A DNA stretch of 64,000 nucleotides from Sulfuritalea sp. (lineage in GTDB: Bacteria > Pseudomonadota > Gammaproteobacteria > Burkholderiales > Rhodocyclaceae): assembly GCA_016716965.1 (NCBI GenBank), contig JADJUP010000052.1:62001-126000 (forward strand), read 5' to 3'. The notes below the pieces were generated by a model. The model ran no database searches, had not been told where the DNA came from, and saw only the letters and a program-made list of their open reading frames with translations. The number at the start of each line of letters is the position of its first letter. The stretch's first letter is position 1. Shown here piece by piece: positions 59,027 through 64,000 of the stretch. The position numbers and the translations under genes are program-made.

Positions 59027-60307
59027 ATGAAAGCTGGCCGAATGGGAAATTTTCTTGGGATTTTGCTGGGGTGCTGCCTGGCCGGGCAGGCATTAGCCCA
59101 GGACATCACCTTGCGCCACGACCTCGATGGCCGCCCGCTGGATACGCTGGCGACCTTGGTGCTGCGCTTCAACGATGGACTCAAGGGCAAGGGTCGGGTG
59201 CTTTTGCAGGACGCGCGCGGCGTGGAGCACAAGCAGGTGCTGCCGCATCTCGCCTTGCTCGATCCCGACGACAGCATGGAGATCTTCGCGACGCGACCCC
59301 GTTTCCGCCCGCTGCACGAAATCATGCGCGAAGCCGGACAGAAGCTTGACGCGGCGCAGTTCTATCCGCAGGTGGCCGATGCGGTGGATGATGCCGGCGG
59401 ACGCATCCAGGCGCTGCCCCTGGCTCTGACCCTGCCCGTGTTATATACCAACCGCAACGCCCTGCGTCAGGCCGGCGTCGACCCGGACCGGCCGATACGC
59501 ACCTGGTGGGAGCTGCAGAAGGTGGCCGGCGAGATCTACGAGCGTGGCGGCAAATGCCCGCTGACCACATCCCGTTTCGCCTGGGTGCATTCGGAGAACA
59601 TATCGGCGCAGGCCGGCGAGCCCCTGATGGCGAAAGGCGGCAAGGTTGATCAGGTTCTGCTCAACGGCATGGTCAACGTCAAGCATCTTGCCTTGCTGGC
59701 AAGTTGGCAGAAGAGCCACTATTTCCACTATTCCGGCCCGGGCCGCGAGGGAAACCGGCGCTTCCTCGGCGGCGAATGCGCCATGCTGACGGGCGAGTCC
59801 TCGCTCTTCGCCGAGGCCCGGCGAGCCGGCATCGATGTCGGCATCCATCCCCTGCCGCATTACGACGACGCCTATGCGGCGAAGCCCAACGATGTCCTGC
59901 CCGACGGCGCCGGACTGTGGGTGCTGGCCGGGCACAAGAAGGACGAATACCGGCTCGCCGCGCAGTTCATGAGCTTCCTGATGCGCCCCGAGGTGCAGAA
60001 GGAGTGGGTGCAGGCGACCAGCTTCCTGCCGATGACGCCGGGCGCCCTGGCGGCGTTGCGCAGTTCGGACATCCCGCCGAATCTGCTGGATGCGGCGCAA
60101 AAGCGCCTGTCGGTGTCGCGCAAGGGCAGCACCCGGATCAAACACGGACCCATTCGCGACCGCCTGCACGAGTTCCTCGGCGAGGAAGTGGAGTTCGTGT
60201 GGACCACCGACCGGGCGGCAAAGGAAGCGCTGGACAATGCCATGCGTCGCGTCAATGAGGCGATCGCCCCGCCGCCGAAGGCGGGACCGGCTCCACGCCG
60301 GCGATGA
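59027..60307 (+). CDS. UgpB-like extracellular solute-binding protein
   Basis: 426 residues with a signal peptide (MGNFLGILLGCCLAG, cleavage near ALAQ). Family 1 binding protein; FNDGLKGKG, LPVLYTNRNALRQAGVDP and TWWELQKVA are typical of the glycerol-3-phosphate/glycerophosphodiester group. The next gene is ugpQ, supporting that substrate class. No permease or ATPase genes are adjacent, unlike a normal ugp operon, so it depends on proteins encoded elsewhere or has another role. ATG 59042 is an alternative start. Confidence 0.83.
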   Translation: MKAGRMGNFLGILLGCCLAGQALAQDITLRHDLDGRPLDTLATLVLRFNDGLKGKGRVLLQDARGVEHKQVLPHLALLDPDDSMEIFATRPRFRPLHEIMREAGQKLDAAQFYPQVADAVDDAGGRIQALPLALTLPVLYTNRNALRQAGVDPDRPIRTWWELQKVAGEIYERGGKCPLTTSRFAWVHSENISAQAGEPLMAKGGKVDQVLLNGMVNVKHLALLASWQKSHYFHYSGPGREGNRRFLGGECAMLTGESSLFAEARRAGIDVGIHPLPHYDDAYAAKPNDVLPDGAGLWVLAGHKKDEYRLAAQFMSFLMRPEVQKEWVQATSFLPMTPGALAALRSSDIPPNLLDAAQKRLSVSRKGSTRIKHGPIRDRLHEFLGEEVEFVWTTDRAAKEALDNAMRRVNEAIAPPPKAGPAPRRR

Positions 60308-61023
60308 TCTATCCGCGCATCATCGCGCACCGCTGCGGCGGGGCACTGGCGCCGGAGAACACCCTGGCCGGCTTGCGCATCGCGGCGCGCATCGGCTGCC
60401 GCGGCGTCGAGTTCGACGCCATGCTCGGTGCCGATGGCGTTCCGGTGCTGATCCACGACGAGACCCTGGAGCGCACTACTACAGGCCTGGGCAGCGTGGC
60501 GGCAATCGACTCCACACGCTTGCTGCTCCTCGATGCCGGTTGCCGGCATCATCGGGCCTTCAGCGAAGAGTCGCTACCGAGCCTCGAACAGGCCCTGCGG
60601 CTGTGTGCTTCGCTCGGGCTGTGGGCCAATGTCGAGATCAAACCCGCCGCGGGTCACGAAGCAGAGACCGGGCGCGCCGTCGCCCGTGTTGCGACTGCCA
60701 TCGGCGGCAAGCTGCTGCTCTCGTCGTTTTCCCCGGAGGCGTTGCAGGCGGCCGCCGTCGAGGCACCGCCGTTGCCGCGCGCCGTGCTGGTCGAAGCGGT
60801 CCCCGCCGACTGGCGCGTGCGGATGGCGGAATCGGGTTCACGCGCTCTGCATTGCGCGGGAAACACATTGACGGAGGAAATGGCGCGGGAAGTATGCAAC
60901 GCCGGCTATCCGCTGGCCTGTTACACGGTTAATCGCCGCGACGATGCCGCGCGCCTCTTTGCACTCGGGGTCAGCGCGGTGTTCACCGATCGCCCGGACC
61001 TCTGGCAGGTGGCCGAAATGTAA
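60304..61023 (+). CDS. ugpQ: Glycerophosphodiester phosphodiesterase UgpQ
   Basis: 239 residues, GDPD TIM barrel. IIAHRCGGALAPENTLAGL holds the catalytic HR and E/N ligands; EFDAMLGADGVPVLIHDETLERTT completes the metal site. Releases glycerol-3-phosphate from glycerophosphodiesters. No signal peptide, so cytoplasmic. Overlaps the binding-protein gene by four bases. Confidence 0.93.
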   Translation: MIYPRIIAHRCGGALAPENTLAGLRIAARIGCRGVEFDAMLGADGVPVLIHDETLERTTTGLGSVAAIDSTRLLLLDAGCRHHRAFSEESLPSLEQALRLCASLGLWANVEIKPAAGHEAETGRAVARVATAIGGKLLLSSFSPEALQAAAVEAPPLPRAVLVEAVPADWRVRMAESGSRALHCAGNTLTEEMAREVCNAGYPLACYTVNRRDDAARLFALGVSAVFTDRPDLWQVAEM

Positions 61024-61122
61024 TTGGGCTTACCCCCGCTTACATTTTCCTGTCACCCGAATTTCGGCACCGGCGTTACTCTGCGCATGGGGTTGTCCCA
61101 TACCAGAACAAAGGAGCAACAA

Positions 61123-61482
61123 ATGAAATCCAAGTCCAGCCTGCTGCTTGTCGTTCTCGCCGCATTCACGCTGCCCGTGCTGGCGCAAACCGCGACGCCC
61201 AAAGTCGACGAGCGCCAGGCGAATCAGCAGAAGCGCATCGATCAGGGCGTGGCCTCCGGCCAGTTGACGGGCAAGGAAGCGGCGCGCCTGGAGAAAGGCC
61301 AGGAGCGCGTGCAGCAGATGGAAGACAAGGCCAAGGCCGACGGCAAGGTGACGCCGAAGGAGCGTGCGCGTCTGAAGAAGGCCGAGAACGTGCAGAGCCG
61401 TCACATCGCCAAGGAAAAGCACGACCGCCAGCGTGACCTCAACCACGACGGCAAGAAGGATCGTCCCGCGCGCAGAAAGTAA
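61123..61482 (+). CDS. Small basic periplasmic protein
   Basis: 119 residues. Signal peptide MKSKSSLLLVVLAAFT with cleavage near VLAQ. The mature part is highly charged and helical: RIDQGVASGQLTGKEAARLEKGQ and a similar KADGKVTPKERARLKKAE form two related repeats (short turn G-x-L/V-T-x-x-E then helix), followed by DLNHDGKKD, which resembles a calcium-binding loop. AAGGAG site. Function unknown; metal binding is a guess. Confidence 0.75.
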   Translation: MKSKSSLLLVVLAAFTLPVLAQTATPKVDERQANQQKRIDQGVASGQLTGKEAARLEKGQERVQQMEDKAKADGKVTPKERARLKKAENVQSRHIAKEKHDRQRDLNHDGKKDRPARRK

Positions 61483-61576
61483 GCCCGGCAGCCGCCACAC
61501 CGGCCCGCCCGCCCCGCGCGGGCGGGGCCTTCATCGCGTAAAATCCGCGCTTTGCCTCTCAGGCTGCGCGCCCGCC

Positions 61577-64000
<2,424 letters not shown>

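Noticed and set aside
61504..61526. GC-rich hairpin after the small periplasmic gene as a terminator
   Set aside because: A 9-bp stem is present, but no T run follows, so it is not a convincing Rho-independent terminator.

Overview
The window looks like a chromosomal segment of a GC-rich betaproteobacterium. The inference rests on gene content and order: a CbbR-controlled form II RuBisCO locus joined to a transketolase/GAPDH/PGK/PK/aldolase block, a dusB-fis pair, the lptD-surA-pdxA-rsmA string and an amgK-murU pair. A Rhodocyclales/Sulfuritalea-like facultative autotroph fits best, but the genus cannot be fixed from this sequence alone. I see no prophage, plasmid, transposase or CRISPR array. 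Two tRNA genes are present and no rRNA genes.

Layout. 1-7.7 kb holds a chemosensory operon on the minus strand (MCP, CheY, CheA, CheW). It diverges from a partner-switching module on the plus strand: a STAS protein, a response regulator/PP2C/HATPase gene broken by two frameshifts, and a response regulator/HATPase fusion. 7.8-12.8 kb holds argA, a polyphosphate:AMP phosphotransferase and rsmE (minus strand, overlapping), then a thioredoxin-like protein and a secreted protein. 12.8-29 kb is carbon metabolism: cbbR diverges from cbbY-cbbM-cbbQ-cbbO, then fbp-prk-tkt-gap-pgk-pyk-fba. Three 37-bp copies of a CbbR-type operator sit in front of cbbY, cbbM and fbp. 29-36 kb holds psiE-like, purC, a DUF2189-type membrane protein, prlC, a PilZ protein overlapping a small cysteine-rich protein, xthA and a Crp/Fnr regulator with a DUF2892 protein. 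36-49.9 kb holds an LpxR-like protein, a flavoprotein, rsmA, a glutamine amidotransferase, pdxA, surA and lptD on the minus strand, diverging from amgK-murU-pepP and a UbiH-family gene. 50-56.7 kb holds dusB-fis, purH-purD-purK, a Sua5-type tsaC and a small conserved-looking protein. 56.8-64 kb holds tRNA-Ala, a DUF2855-type protein, tRNA-Arg, a duplicated membrane protein, a UgpB-like binding protein with ugpQ, a small periplasmic protein and a truncated alaS.

How the genes work together. cbbM, cbbQ, cbbO, fbp, prk, tkt, gap, pgk and fba cover most of the Calvin cycle; pyk takes carbon out to pyruvate and cbbY probably removes inhibitory sugar bisphosphates. amgK-murU recycles cell-wall sugars; lptD and surA serve outer-membrane assembly. 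The three pur genes near 51-55 kb plus purC at 29.5 kb are de novo purine synthesis.

The most unusual content is repetitive DNA inside and between ordinary genes. (1) A 23-bp element occurs at least ten times in 64 kb, mostly inside reading frames on either strand. A 47-bp form carrying a 24-bp (8-codon) insertion occurs in frame in two unrelated flavoprotein genes. (2) GC-rich structured intergenic elements have hairpins that covary between copies; two copies are followed directly by an exact inverted copy of the first ~21 bases of the downstream gene's conserved start. (3) lptD and the HsbR-like gene carry apparent frameshifts in otherwise intact coding sequence.
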